Shown: in pieces, positions 23,914-35,557 of the stretch | Position numbering within the stretch: the stretch's first letter is position 1 | Layout: each line of letters opens with the position of its first letter | Assembly (NCBI GenBank): GCA_028386065.3 | Contig: JAKUCV010002199.1 | Location: 1 to 64,000 of the forward strand | Source: Turnera subulata | Lineage: Eukaryota; Streptophyta; Magnoliopsida; Malpighiales; Passifloraceae | Length of the DNA: 64,000 nt | Direction: 5' to 3' | The notes under the pieces: model-generated | Told to the model about the DNA's origin: nothing | Databases searched by the model: none | Seen by the model: only the letters and a program-made list of their open reading frames with translations | Made by a program: the position numbers and the translations under genes

Positions 23914-26810
23914 CTATGTTGACTCCACTTTGAGCACTATCTTCATGGACTCATATACAAGATAACTTATGGCAGCTGATGGTAGGACCTGTGGATTTAG
24001 AAAACATCCCAGGTTGGACCAGATACCAATTTGCAAAGCATACATCCAATTATTGGACAATACAAAAATGTCGTGGATATCAAGCAAAAATGTGAAGCAG
24101 CAGCAGATCCATCCCTAAATCAAGAACTAACTACAAAAGATGCGGGTACATGTGGTGGCATGTTTGTTTGCATACGCAGACATAGAGATTGTTCACATGT
24201 AGCATCAAAAAAAGAGATTGTTCACATGGAATGATGATGCATCAGAGAGATTGATTGCAACTTATTCCCACTCACTTCGTCCTCAAACATATGCCGATGC
24301 AGAATCCTAAGCCTTTTGCATCTATCGCAACATTGGAATTGCAATCCTACTTTTTGTCGTGTTCTTTACTGTTTATAACATGCCTTTTGGCAACAAATTT
24401 ATTGAAATTTCTAAACGACTTTCTGAAAGCCCGGAGAAAGCTTATGCAAATGCAAAACCACCTACATACTCTCACCCTCCACTAAGCAAATAAACGAAAA
24501 GCAAAAAGGACAAGGTTTGCAAAGATAAGAATTTTCTAATATTCAGTTTCCTCTATAATGGCCAGATGTTCAAGGTATCTCTCCAACGCCAGGAATATTA
24601 CGGAACTACACTCTCACTACTAGAACTTCATTAATCAAAGGATGGTAAAAGATTTGAGTGTAAACTTAATAATATTCTTGTACTGGTTTAGTTGTTGTCT
24701 TTGATGTTTTAACATGGTACTGATGGTAGAGGCAATGAGACCAATAGAAACTGAAGGAAAAAGAAACAGAGGTAAAAATCAGTTCAAGTGAAGTAGTTTC
24801 TATATAAAGATGAAGAAAGAGGAGAGGTTGGGCTGGGGGAAGAATTGCTATTTGGTGTACAAGTTTGGAGGTAAGGATTTGTTTCTTTTATCTCCAATAA
24901 AGCACACGGAAATTAAATGTGCAATCTTACCTCATCAACTTATCCTAGCTTGTTTTTAAATGCAGATTTCCGGTCATCAAATGAGCCCAGTACTATAAGG
25001 GGCCATTCCAATAACATTTACCACAACAATCCTACTTTAGTTAGAAATTACAAAGGCAGTTCAGATAGAATCCTAAATTCAAACAGTGTTTTGGTGCACT
25101 AGCTATTGGATATTTATATGCAAAACCACCATTAAGTAAGCAAAACTTTACCTGCAACAAGCTGGGAACTACTCCTGCATATAGAGCAGGGACACCTCCT
25201 TCTTCGACTAGCTTCATGCAAGTAGCCAAGGCACTCATCTTGGTTGCTCTGACTTGCATTTGGAGCTGTCTCCTCACGACTTCGAATGGGTATGTAGCAG
25301 CTTCAGAACAACAACCTGCAATGGCTCCATATAGCAATGTTCTGAGCGGGCCCAACTCCAGTTGGTCTAGGGCGTTCAACTCTTGCCCTTCTTGTTTCAT
25401 GCTCCGAATCCTTTCTCTTCCTTGGGGTGACTGAAGATAGGCCGATTTTAAGATATCATAAACACCATAGAAAACTGCCCCTGAAGGTGCCATGCTCACT
25501 ATTGAGGGAAGTAAGCCCTTATAAAGAGAGAAGAAGCCTTCAGATTGAATCATGTGGCGGAAAGTGCCAATTATACCACCCAAAGCTTCCCCACCGGGTG
25601 CCACCATCTTTGTCCTTACCTGCAACGTTTGGAATTTTCAGAAATCACTTGACACTGATTTGCATTAAGAACGCGGTAAAGGCTGTCATATCTCTTTTCA
25701 TGGATGAGAAAGACTTCAGTTTGTACAGCTCTAATCATTACCTATCGCCAACAAGGAGGACCATTATATCATGCGCATTTGAAGCTCTAGACAGTGCAAG
25801 TTTATAACTATTGATTCAGGAAAAAAAAAAAACAACAGAAAGAAAAAAAAAAAAAAGGAGTAAACTTCTTTTCTTGCACATACAGTGTCCATGGGCAAGC
25901 AGAGAAGGGTGGCAGTGATTCCAGCGGCAGCACCAGCAAGGAACCTGTCAAGATTGGTGGCTTCTTCCTGGTTGCGGGACCACTTGAGGAGTTGATTCCG
26001 GTAGGCCTCGTAAGCATAGAAATTGACGGCCTTGAAGGGAGCAGTGCGAAGGATATTAACAAAGTTGCCTTTCCAGAAGCCTTTGAGACCCTGCGTCACT
26101 GCAATCCTGTTGATCACCTGGAAGAGGCTGTTCTGTTCCCCGCGAACTATGTACTCCAGCTTCAGTCTTTCCAGAGGAGCCACAAATGTCCTAGTATTGG
26201 TTCAACCAACCACAACGACGCCACTACCATTTATCATAATCAGAATATATATATACATATATAGATAACAAGGAAAAAGAGAATAGTGATCTATTATTAT
26301 TATTATTAAAAAAAAAAAAAAGAAGAAGGAATACCTTGAGACGGCAGCAGCAACAGCCCCAGCCCAGAGATGCTTAAGGGTATTATTGGAAGCAGCAACC
26401 CATCCCTGCTGCTGCTGCACTTGATCCCCCTCTTCCTCCTCTTGGTAATTCCTCTTATCATATCCTGCCGCTTCTTCCTCCTTCACGGACAAACTCACAG
26501 ACAAAAGCAAACCCATTCCTCTTCTTCTTTTAGCATTTAGATGATGATGGACATGAAGATGAACAGTGTCAGTAGCAGCGTGTCTTCTGCTACTACTACT
26601 GGTGTCATTATTTGTATTGGGGAGGGTAAGAATGGTGGAGGGAGTCGATTTGGGAGTGAGGAGGATATTTAAGGCGGGAAGGAAGGAGGAAGGATCAAAG
26701 GAGTGGCGGTGGTCGAGGAAGAGGCCGCCGGGGAACAGGTAGGGGATGGAGGAACATTGCCTATCGTGGGAATGTGTTGGTTCCACCAGGAGACCATCCT
26801 GCCCAAACAT
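23914..26810 (-). CDS. BTL3: Mitochondrial carrier family protein, adenine nucleotide transporter BTL3 type (four exons)
   Basis: Six-helix solute carrier of the inner mitochondrial (or related organelle) membrane; Arabidopsis BTL3-type proteins are proposed adenine nucleotide transporters. Exons on the minus strand are 26810-26335, 26190-25884, 25619-25152 and 23988-23914, with GT-AG introns, joining in frame to 441 codons. The three carrier repeats each show the PX[DE]XX[KR] signature: PLERLK at 164-169, PMDTVR at 258-263 and PFEVVR at 372-377. The GFWKGN and SLYKGLLPS segments between helices are also typical. The first about 140 residues are an extension rich in His, Ser and acidic/Gln runs, usual for this subgroup but poorly conserved. 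The last exon is only 25 codons long and lies 1163 bp from exon 3. It ends in ...YESMKIVLKVEST, so the very C-terminus is slightly longer than I expect for the family. Confidence 0.9.
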
Positions 26811-27300
26811 GGCGACTCAGATTTTGACTATACTCTTTCTTTGCTGGAACTTGATGCCAAACAATTGACGACCAGAGAGAGTGAGAGTGTGTGTGTGTGT
26901 GAGAGAGAGAGAGAGCGCGCTATGTGCTATAAGGACATTTGGGTTGTGTTTGGTTGTGGCTTTTATTTTTCTAAAAAAAAAAAAAAATTAGAGGAAGAGC
27001 TCTGGCTGGATGGAGGGAGGAGGAAGAAAGAATAGAACTGCACTTTGCTTTTGCCCAGGTAGTTTGATGCTGTTGATGAAGTGGATGCATAAAAGTGACA
27101 AACAGGATTCTTGGAAGAAAGTGTGCCACTGCTTAGTTGGCGTCGCTTTGATCCATCGCCGCCCGCATTCACATCGCTTTCATCCCATGTTTTTTTGTTC
27201 AGGTCTTGTTTGGCTACTTCCCCACTATTTTCCTTTGACTTTTTTTTTTTCTTGTTGCCCACCATTGACCATTCAGTTTTTTTTTGTCGAAAACCACCGT
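26811..27300. other. Promoter/5' leader region of the carrier gene
   Basis: Contains a GT/GA microsatellite at about 26878-26920 and an A-run at 26973-26987 in what should be the 5' leader and promoter of the minus-strand carrier gene. Open frames on the plus strand across 26703-27657 have no recognisable domain except the LINE remnant at their end. Confidence 0.5.
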
Positions 27301-27637
27301 TCAGTTTTGTTGTTACGGTATGATAGTCTTAGATATGGGATCTCTCAAGCTCTCCTCCCCTTTGGGTGTGCTTATAAAATCCAAATATGGTGTAGGAAAT
27401 GGTTTTTTCCCCAAGATGGTATCCGAAGAATTATGAAATGTGTGGCCCTCAATTCAATACGGGTGCTTCTTGGGTCTCAGGTAACGAAAGCAATGCATAG
27501 TTCTGGACTGATTATTAGCTTGGTGACAATTGTGACCTTAAAGCCCATACGATTCGTTCGATTCCCAAAGAGCATATCTACCGTGATGTGGCTTCATAGA
27601 TCCTTAATGACGGGGCATGAGATGTGGATACCCTACG
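27300..27637 (+). mobile_element. LINE remnant, upstream piece (split by a gypsy insertion)
   Basis: Degenerate frames resemble the part of plant LINE ORF2 between reverse transcriptase and the zinc-binding domain: FFPK, TV..L...., and a tail DVD.LRQFLP formed across the insertion point once one CTACG copy is removed. The matching downstream piece begins at 42497. The left limit is uncertain and no intact frame remains. Confidence 0.5.
27633..27637. repeat. Target-site duplication CTACG, left copy
   Basis: CTACG is repeated at 42497-42501, directly outside the right LTR of the gypsy derivative. Confidence 0.85.
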
Positions 27638-28574
27638 TGATACGGCAACAGCCCTAGAATCAACTAGTTCCACCTTCGTAACTATCTGATTGTCCCGATC
27701 ATCGTGTAAGTCTCCTTCACCTCCTAATCTCTGACGGATTAGACAACAAAGAAGTAAATACACAATAAAGGCTTTTACAATTCTATTCTTTACCTCCTAG
27801 ACTCAATTAAGGAACAGGCAACAAAGGGATTAGAATCACAAGGAGTTGAATAAACGCCACAAACAAAGCAACTTGATAAGTAAATTCAAACCCTAATATA
27901 AAACCAAAAAAATCCACTCTCGATAAACATGATTGAATCCACAATCAAAGAAAACCTCAAAGGGATATTTTTATTCTCAAATTCGTCATATTGAAAACAT
28001 AAGAAAGAAATCCCTATTTATACTAATCCCTAACCCTAATTTCGTCTAAACTAACCCAAAACCAAGTCAAAATAGGTTTTTGACTTTTCCAGAATTTTTA
28101 GGTGCCGACTAGTATTTTTAGGTGCGACTTCGGACTACCCAAATAGACAGTATTTTTAGGTGCGATTTCAGACTACCCAAATAGACTAGGTTTTAATTTG
28201 AGCCCACATGAGTTGGACACTAAATAAAACCTTTACAATAAAAACCCAACTAACTTAAGCCCACATTAATCAACCTAATTAATAATGGACTAGACCCAAA
28301 ATAATAAAATAATAATAAAAAAAATATAAAACAACCACATGTCGATATTGGGCCCCATTTGAAGATTGATGTCGACAAGCCTCCTTCCAATATTGATAAT
28401 CAAGGTGGCTTCTCATTAAGTTTCCTTCTAAGCTTGCTTAACTTGATTTCTTCTTGAAATTCTTGTTCAATCCAAGCTTGTGTAAAATGATTCTTCATGG
28501 GCATCTTTGGGCAAGCTTTTGTGATTGAAACTTGGAATCCTCCCCTTGTGCTTGGTGCATCCTTGATTGCATCA
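27638..28574 (-). repeat. G1 3' LTR
   Basis: 937 bp, TGAT...ATCA. It matches 39972-40188 plus 41757-42496 in the same order. The divergence is a few per cent with small indels, such as an extra block near 40034-40052 in the partner. Confidence 0.88.
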
Positions 28575-28585
28575 TTCCCCTCTTC

Positions 28586-30225
28586 CTAAAAAAGATTCAC
28601 CCTCGAATCTAATCTTGCAAAGTCAAAGGGAGCAGAATCAGAAACATTAAAAGAAACACTCATAAGATACTCTCCTTGCAAAGCAATCTTGTATTCTTTG
28701 TCAATGATGCGCCACAACACTTGGATTTGTTCATCCCCTCCATGATCAATCTTAGAATTTCCTGATTTGAGGCTCTTGGGAAGTGTCCAAACTGAAACAC
28801 CATGATGAAACACACTCAATTGTCGCCATTGAGTAACCCTTGGAGCATACTCCTTGCGTCTTGATTCCTTGGGCAACCAGATCTTCTCTTTAAATTCTCC
28901 AAAGGATGTAGGATTAGACAGCAACTTTGCTTGATGTACCACTCCACCAGGGTCAACTACATGCGTCTTCTTCCTAGGAATGAGCATACCAAACTTGATT
29001 TGGCCTCCATGCAACATGAATGCTTTCAATTGGCGCCAAAGTAGTCCTCCATTACAACTTAGATGCGCCACTTGGATTAATGGAGGATAAAATCCTTTTG
29101 CTCCATGTAACATCATCACTTTAGGAAAATCATCCCTAAAATCCTGCAAATAAGCAGCAACAAAACTAGAAAATCAAGGATCAATGTTAGCTTTAAACCA
29201 AGCCTCCTTGTACAAAAGTACAAACAAACTCTTTTTCCTCTCATATTCAACCCTCACTTCTCTCTCATTTGAGCCTTTTAACATAATTTCTTTTGAGGCT
29301 TTTTTTCTTCTCTCACTCTCAACATCCTCTTCCTTTTCTTTCTCCTCCAATTCGGCTTCTTCTTCCTTCTCATTTTTATTTTCTTTTGAACTCTCCTCTC
29401 CTTTTGTAAGGCTCTCAACCTTCCTCTCTTCCTCTCTTATCCACGGTTCTTCGAACGACTTCATAAATTTAGCAGCAGCTTCATCTATTCCCTTAAAGCG
29501 CTCATCATAGTCATCATAATGCTTAGGAGTTGAATTCCTAGCCTCCATGCATCGGACAACCTCTTTCTCCTTTTGCCATGCTTCTACTTGACTTTTAACA
29601 TGTAATTGATCCTCATCAACTTCCTTTGGAGGCAAGGGTGCAAGTGAAACTATCCTTTCTCTCATGGTAAAAGAATACCTATTCTTGAACCCATCATGCA
29701 CAATTCTTCTATCATATTGCCATGGTCTCCCAAGCAATATATGGCATGTATCCATAGGCACAACATCACACAACACTTGGTCAAAATACCGGCCAATGGA
29801 AAAAGAAACCAGGACTTGTTTGGTTACCTCAATTTCTCCCATGTCACTCGTCCTTTGTAGCCGATAGGGTCTAGGGTGCTCCAAATATTCCAATCCTAAA
29901 CTTTCCACCATATATGTGCTCGCCATGTTGGTGTGGCTTCCCCCATCAATCTTAACACTCGTAGCCTTCTCATTTACCAAGCATCTTGTATAGAGAAGTG
30001 TTCTCTCTTTTCCATTGTGGTCGCCAATGCTATCGAAGAGTGTTTGTATCACCCTCTCTTGTCGTGCTAGGCGAGCATCCACAGCCCTTGATTGTCATTC
30101 TAGCTTGGCGTTAGTCTCGGCCACTTTGTTGGCAACTCCCTTGACTTGGGTCGAGAGTTGATCAAAGAGATCCTTGAGGTGAGTCATCTTGACAGGCCGG
30201 TCCGATTCATTAACTGTAGACATTG
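28586..30225 (-). pseudogene. G1 polyprotein remnant: N-terminus, retropepsin, acidic linker and unknown segment
   Basis: One minus-strand frame runs from an ATG at 30225 to next to the LTR, broken by only three stops (after about 42 codons, at 29174-29176, and at 28586). After a helical N-terminus the protease region holds the active site IDGGSHTN, then PRPYRLQ, KQVLVSFSIG, CDVVPM...HILLGRPWQ and DGFKNRYSF, all typical of this gypsy protease. A long Glu/Lys-rich linker follows, then LQDFRDDFPK as before the usual reverse transcriptase. About 110 residues that I do not recognise stand where RT, RNase H and integrase should be, and then comes the family's usual polyprotein tail (SFNVSD..PFD......NLF). 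The gag core is also missing. Confidence 0.75.
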
Positions 30226-30604
30226 TGAAAGAAACTAGCAAAAAATTTGTTAGTAATAAAACTCCTCACTCTCTCGTGTTTGTTAGCAGTGAATAAAACT
30301 CTCAGCCTCTTACCACTCTTGATTCTGCTTCAGTTTTATATGTTAGGTTCAAATAAACAAAATCAAGCAACCAACCAGCAGCAATTAATTCAAGAAATCA
30401 AAGATAACCTAAGGAAGAAAGATAAGATATCAATTCTAGAGGCAAAATTCGACTCCAAGAAAGAAAGATTGATCACACACAAGAACAAGAAGATGTATGT
30501 GAATGATTATTGGCACAATTGAGCAATTATGAAACAACAATCACCCAACACAAAGAATAGCACAATGCGCAATCAATTAGAAAGAAAAACAAAGATGACA
30601 AAAA
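30226..30604 (-). other. G1 5' untranslated region
   Basis: Leader between the 5' LTR side and the first ATG of the G1 frame. Nothing coding is seen. Confidence 0.45.
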
Positions 30605-30818
30605 AAATCGTGTAGCAGCCTCCTACACAAATCCTGCAACCAGAAACCCAACTGAAACAATTTGTATAACAGTTTCCTATACAAATCCTGCAACCAGAAA
30701 CCAACTAAAACAATTCGTATAGCAGTTTCCTATAAAAGTCCTGCAACCATAAACCAACACAGAGACAATTTGTATAGATGCCTCCTGGATGAATTCTGCA
30801 ACCCGAGACCAAATTAAC
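30605..30818. repeat. Four-copy tandem repeat in the G1 leader, unit 53-55 bp
   Basis: Units start at 30605, 30659, 30712 and 30767. Each has 'aat.cgtat/gtag', 'cctcc/ttcc', 'atcctgcaacc' or a variant, and 'gaaaccaa' or a variant. They diverge progressively towards the right. Confidence 0.8.
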
Positions 30819-30935
30819 AACAATGATCTCCTTTCAAATTTCAATCAACCAATCAATTCGGCCATATGCAAGAAATCAATACTTGTAATCCACACAACCA
30901 AAACTCCAATTCCAACAACAACAACCAAGTCGACT

Positions 30936-30940
30936 TGCAG
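30936..30940. repeat. Target-site duplication TGCAG of N1, left copy
   Basis: Repeated exactly at 39726-39730, outside the other end of N1. Confidence 0.88.
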
Positions 30941-33420
30941 TGAGACGCCCCGACCCGTATTTACCGTACACAGTAAACACGTGCCGGAACTGTGACGACC
31001 CAACCCAACATGACTCAGCATACAGTGTGTACAACGACAACTCGGCCCCAACAGTCCAAAATAACAAACATCAATAATAATAAAACCGGCCCAATGGCCC
31101 AACAACAATAATAATATGCACAGCGGAAGACTTTAACTCACATAAACACTGTAAGCAACAACAGTATAGCCCTACGGGCCAACGACAAAATAAACAGCAC
31201 AGCGGAAGACTTAACGACTCACAATGACTCTGTATGCAACCCATGATGCAACTAATGGATCCGAGTCCTGTCCAAGGGATAACGCCGCAGCCTGTCTGGA
31301 ATGCAATATACCTGAACCACAAATAACTCAACCTACGGGATGAAAGCCCGCAGGTGAGGGGTGAGTCCGAAGTGCCCACCGGGTAAACCCATAAGCAAAT
31401 ATACATATACATACACCGTAACTATTCCAAGTCACAACACAACAATTAACCAAGGTTCTCACGAACCTTAAATACACACTGGTGATTCTAGACACGCTAT
31501 TCCAATTTTATTATCAGGGCCCCTATCACAAGTTAAATGATGGCCGTCGCCTGGTAGTCAAGCTAGCTAGCCCGTGGACCCCTCCCCGGTACCTCCACGT
31601 AATAACTGGCACAGACAGGGAGCAGGACCAACCACTAACTCTCCCCCAGTGCCCAAACAATAACAATAACTTGGTACAGACAGGGAGCAGGCACCAGCCA
31701 CTAACTCTCCCCCAGCACCATAATCTAAGACTACCATCTGGCTGTTCCAACATTTAACTGTGACTTACTAGATGTCTAAGTGTTTCCATTTTATTAATAT
31801 AACTATTTTAGTCTTGATACCACAATACTGCTAACCAGCCATCAACTCTTTATCCCGAGCAGGCTCGCAGCCTCTCCGCTCGTCTGGATAATAATCAATA
31901 CCAAACTGTCATCACATAATAGTATCCCCGGTACTCAACTCACACAATTCTACAGTCAACAACAGCAATAATCTTACTTATATCCACAATTCCAACATCA
32001 TCAATTATATCAACAGCAACAATAATTTCAACAACATCAACGGCAACAATTATCAACATAATTCTTCACACAACAAACCATACATAGCCATAAAGTATCA
32101 TACCAGCATCATTGGTCACAGTAAGCAAACAGCAACTTGATATCACGGGATGTAAATAAATATTTACTTAACCTCACCTTGGCCGATAAATTCCTCGTGA
32201 ACTTCTCCTACGGGTTCCAAGCCCACGTTCTCGTTCTCCTCACCTAGATGTATTAACATATAATCACATAAATGCACAACACAATGATATGCATAAAATT
32301 GTGTACTTCCGTAATATCGTTATAACTTAATTACTATTTATACCTGATTTACATCCTTGGTATATATATATGTATATATATTATATATCTGACATGTGTA
32401 TATAATCTTGTACCGTATAATTATTATTTATTATTATTACATTATTTTTTTTAATGTTACCAGAATGTATATTCATGTATGTTACTATTATTATAAATAT
32501 TTAGAATTATAATTCCGTTGCTAAAGTTGCATGAAAAAGAAATGTCATCCCACCCAATTATCCAAAACCAAACTTTCAGCCTATCACCCAAGTCCACAAG
32601 CCCACTTCACCCAAGTTCACAAGCCCACTTCACCCAAGTTCACAAGCCCACTTCTTTTTAAGGGCAGCCCATCACATGTGAATAAACTCACCTTGACCCG
32701 GCTGAACTAAGATGCTGCAACCATGCAAGGTTGATGACGGCTGGTGGCGGCACGATGGGCGAAGGCGAGCAGGTGGTCTGCTGCGAACGGCGGTGCAACG
32801 AGGAAGGAGAGGAACGGAGGCGCTGCACGTTGAAGAGGCGACGGGTGCGCGGCTGCAGGCGCGGTGAGGGACGAAGGTGCGACGCGAGGGGAAGGAAGGG
32901 CGGGACGTGACCTGCTTGTCACCGCAGCTCGTGCGGCAGTGGAGCTTGTAGCGGTGGCCGGTGGGTTGTTCGCTGGTGGTGGCGTACCGCGACGGGAACA
33001 CGTGCAGCGGTGAGCGAGGAGTAGACACAGGAAGGTAGAAGGTGGCGCGGCTACTGCTTCGAGGCGGCTGCAGTACGTGAAAAAGAAGATGGCAGGCGTG
33101 GCGGGGTTCGGCCGTGGTGCAACTTTAGGACGGCGGTGGAGCAATGGAGGAAGAAAAAGAAGAAGATGGTGGTGCTGCGCGCCGGTGCCGCTGGTGGCGT
33201 GGTGGTCGGCGGTGAGGAGGGTGCAAGCGGTAGTGGAGAGGTGAAGAAGGAGGAGAAGAAGAAAATGAAGGTGGTGAACAGGGGGTTACGGTTGGGGGTT
33301 GTTGTTGAGTTGTTGTATATATATATATATATGACAACAATGCTGTACGAAAAATAAAGATGGGTGGCTAGGGAGTGTAGAGAATGGGTACTGTGTGTGT
33401 GGTTTGGCAGACATCAATGG

Positions 33421-33429
33421 TTTATATAA
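33421..33429 (-). promoter_or_regulatory. Probable TATA box of the N1 LTR promoter
   Basis: TTATATAAA on the minus strand, present identically in the other LTR near 39039-39047. It is about 735 bp from the LTR start and just upstream of the GC-rich transcribed-leader-like block. Confidence 0.45.
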
Positions 33430-33858
33430 CCAGAAAAATAAACAAAAGAAACGACACATGAATAAAGGTGAGGAAGAGAGGCAGTGATGAGCATGTTGGC
33501 CACAGTGAGTGTAATTATGGTGATGCACGATCAAATGAGCTGGAAAGAAACCTAACCAGCAAAAAGTTTATTTTTTTTATATATATTTTTATGTTTATTT
33601 TTTTTTAAAAATCTATTATTACTATGATTTTATTATTATTATTAAGTAAAAGACTTATATGCCCTTTCTATTCTTTTAGTCTCCAAATAAGATATAGGGG
33701 TAATTTTGTCTTTTTGAAAATTCGTTTCAAAATACCACTTACTCTCAGAAAAATCCAAAGTAAATTTCCAAAAACACGTTCGTTATTTATGGTGGAAATA
33801 AAGAATAAATTTTCTTTAAGATAAATTAGTAATTATTAGAATATAAATACTTGGCAAA

Positions 33859-33878
33859 ATAATAATGATAATAATAAC

Positions 33879-33954
<76 letters not shown>

Positions 33955-33980
33955 GTAGTAGTAGTAGTAGTAGTAATAAT
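33859..33980. repeat. (AAT)n/(AGT)n microsatellite in N1 3' LTR
   Basis: A long run of AAT units followed by AGT units. The copy in the other LTR (39477-39545) is about 55 bp shorter and lacks the AGT part. This accounts for most of the length difference between the LTRs. Confidence 0.9.
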
Positions 33981-34304
33981 CATAAAGATAGTGATAATCA
34001 TAATAATCGTAATATTCATAATTATAATCAAACTTCTATAAGGAAAACCGTATGGAAATCAAATGGTAGAATCCTCGATTAAATGCGATAAGATTTTATT
34101 AATCACCGTAAAAGTTAAAATAAAACGGTAAAATCAACAAAAGTTTTACCCGGGTCGTTACAGTCTATCCTCCTTAAAAAGAATTTCGTCCCCGAAATTC
34201 CGTCTTATCCGTGGGTCCTACCACGATAAGCTTCTGGTACACTCTACCAGGTCTCCATTCTCAACGCGAGATACCGCTTATACCCTTAAGCGACATCTCG
34301 TCCT

Positions 34305-34313
34305 CTATAAAAA
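34305..34313 (+). promoter_or_regulatory. TATA-like box of antisense ORF 1 (N1)
   Basis: CTATAAAAA lies about 35 bases before the ATG at 34348. A TATAAATA box is at the same distance in the N3 copy (58861-58868, minus). Conservation of both sequence and spacing in two diverged elements supports a real promoter with a very short leader. Confidence 0.5.
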
Positions 34314-34347
34314 CCAAACCTCATGACTGGCATTCTCACACACAGTC

Positions 34348-34725
34348 ATGGACTCTCCACTGAGATCAAGGACTACCTCCGATTCCGAGAACAATAGCTA
34401 CATCGGCGGCACTGCTTTCCCGACAAGCTCCGATGAAGAGCCTCCGAAGAAACGGTTCAAAACCAACATCATCGGCCTGAAGGAGCACATGGTCGTTTCC
34501 CCCAAACGACGAAAGAGGCGTGCCGGAAAGAAGGCTGAAGACAAGAAAGGCAAAGCGATAGCTGAAAGCAGCACACCGCAGCAGAAGTTGACGCAGCTGA
34601 ACTTCTCGCTGAAGAAGATCAGCTCGGCGGTGGCGCAGATCGAGCTGGCGTGCATGGAGCTCTTCCCGCACATGGAAAATGTTAAAAAGATTGTAAAAGA
34701 TCTAGAGAAGCAAGTAACTCCATAG
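34348..34725 (+). CDS. Antisense ORF 1 of N1: basic, coiled-coil-like protein of unknown function
   Basis: 125 codons, running against the direction of the retroelement. It starts with a Ser/Thr/Asp-rich segment (MDSPLRSRTTSDSENNS). Clusters of basic residues KKRFK (about 34-38) and KRRKRRAGKKAEDKKGK (about 53-69) look like nuclear localisation signals. The C-terminal half (about 80-122) is a heptad-like helix (LTQLN..LKKI....AQIELAC) ending VKDLEKQV. The same protein is encoded in N3 (58826-58453, minus) with conserved beginning and end but a frameshift after residue 49. I do not recognise a family. The basic, helical composition suggests a nuclear or nucleic-acid-binding role, which is inference only. 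Confidence 0.65.
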   Translation: MDSPLRSRTTSDSENNSYIGGTAFPTSSDEEPPKKRFKTNIIGLKEHMVVSPKRRKRRAGKKAEDKKGKAIAESSTPQQKLTQLNFSLKKISSAVAQIELACMELFPHMENVKKIVKDLEKQVTP

Positions 34726-34739
34726 AGAGTACTTCTTCT

Positions 34740-35440
34740 CCTGTTGTAAACCTTTATAAAATAAATAAAATAAATTTCCTTTTAAATCAAAACTCTTGTG
34801 TTAAGAAATCTTATGCTAAACAGAATAAAATATCTCAAAGCAAAATAAAAATCAACTATAAGAATATAAAATCCAATATAAAGAAATTAAAATCAAAACT
34901 CGTTTAACAGAATCAAAACAAGAAGAAATTAAAACCAAAACAAGTTTTCATGAACGGTGCTCGTATCGGACGAAAACACCCTCAATCCAAGAAACGTGAC
35001 GTACAACTAACGGTGATGCCCGTTAACCTCGCAAGGTGATGATCACGGGAACGTCCTGTGTCCCTCGAAAGAAACGATACCCACTTGTTCATATTTCCCG
35101 CATAAGCCAAAACGTCTGTCAAGGCTCGTATCTCTCCACGATGTCTGAACAGCTGTAAACTCGTCGCACATGCACTCTACTCGAGATATGGTCCCATCTG
35201 TCCAGCATCAACGGTCACAGATGCAAGTGATAAAAGATGCAGAAAATATAGTAAAACCATGGAAAGAAAAGACAAGGTAGCCAGAGCGAAAGAAAATCAT
35301 AAGACGGAAATAGGCTGAAAAATTCTGGCACGGTAATCCGATAAACGTGTAAAGTATCAAAGCAATAAATGAAAACAACGGTAAATTTTCAAAAAGCAAA
35401 ATCTTGAAAATCAAAAACGGTAATCACGCTCCCCATAAGA
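34740..35440. other. N1 interior between the two antisense ORFs
   Basis: Intervening 800 bp has no open frame of note. The corresponding stretch in N3 (57725-58450) is recognisably the same in reverse orientation ('gtgaccgt', 'ctcgagatatggtccc', 'gagatacgag' phrases), so the segment is an original part of the element family. Some phrases may act as termination or promoter regions for the ORFs. Confidence 0.5.
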
Positions 35441-35441
35441 G

Positions 35442-35449
35442 TATAAAAG
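35442..35449 (+). promoter_or_regulatory. TATA-like box of antisense ORF 2 (N1)
   Basis: TATAAAAG, 109 bases before the ATG at 35558. The N3 copy has AGTATAAAAGACGG on the minus strand at 57707-57720, also about 110 bases before its ATG. The surroundings ('cgctccccataaga') are conserved too. Confidence 0.55.
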
Positions 35450-35557
35450 AAGGAGCGATGATGTGTAAATCATCAAAAGCATTTTAAAAGCAAACAAAAC
35501 GCTCAAGCAAACAAAACCACAAAATTCCGAAAAGCAAAACACTACACGTCAAACAAC

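Larger units (their letters stand above)
30941..34162 (-). repeat. N1 3' LTR
   Basis: 3222 bp. In sense order it has an AT-rich start with a long (AAT)n tract, a TATA-like box TTATATAAA (33421-33429, minus), a GC-rich block (about 32700-33290) whose open frames are low-complexity Pro/Ala/Arg/Ser, three 25-bp repeats (32586-32654), a duplicated 'cagacagggagcag' block (31605-31720), and the conserved end with the 'gcacttcggactcacc' phrase. Confidence 0.9.

Noticed and set aside
27010..27657. Plus-strand open frame of 215 codons
   Set aside because: It crosses the carrier promoter region and the start of the LINE remnant and has no coherent domain. Only its last part has LINE-like traces, in more than one frame.
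32672..33340. Open frames of about 70-145 codons in the GC-rich part of the N1 LTRs (also 38283-38958, 54346-54610, 59641-59984, 62254-63114)
   Set aside because: Low-complexity Pro/Ala/Arg/Ser composition. Frames overlap on several strands and differ between LTR families, so they are composition effects of the LTR leader region.
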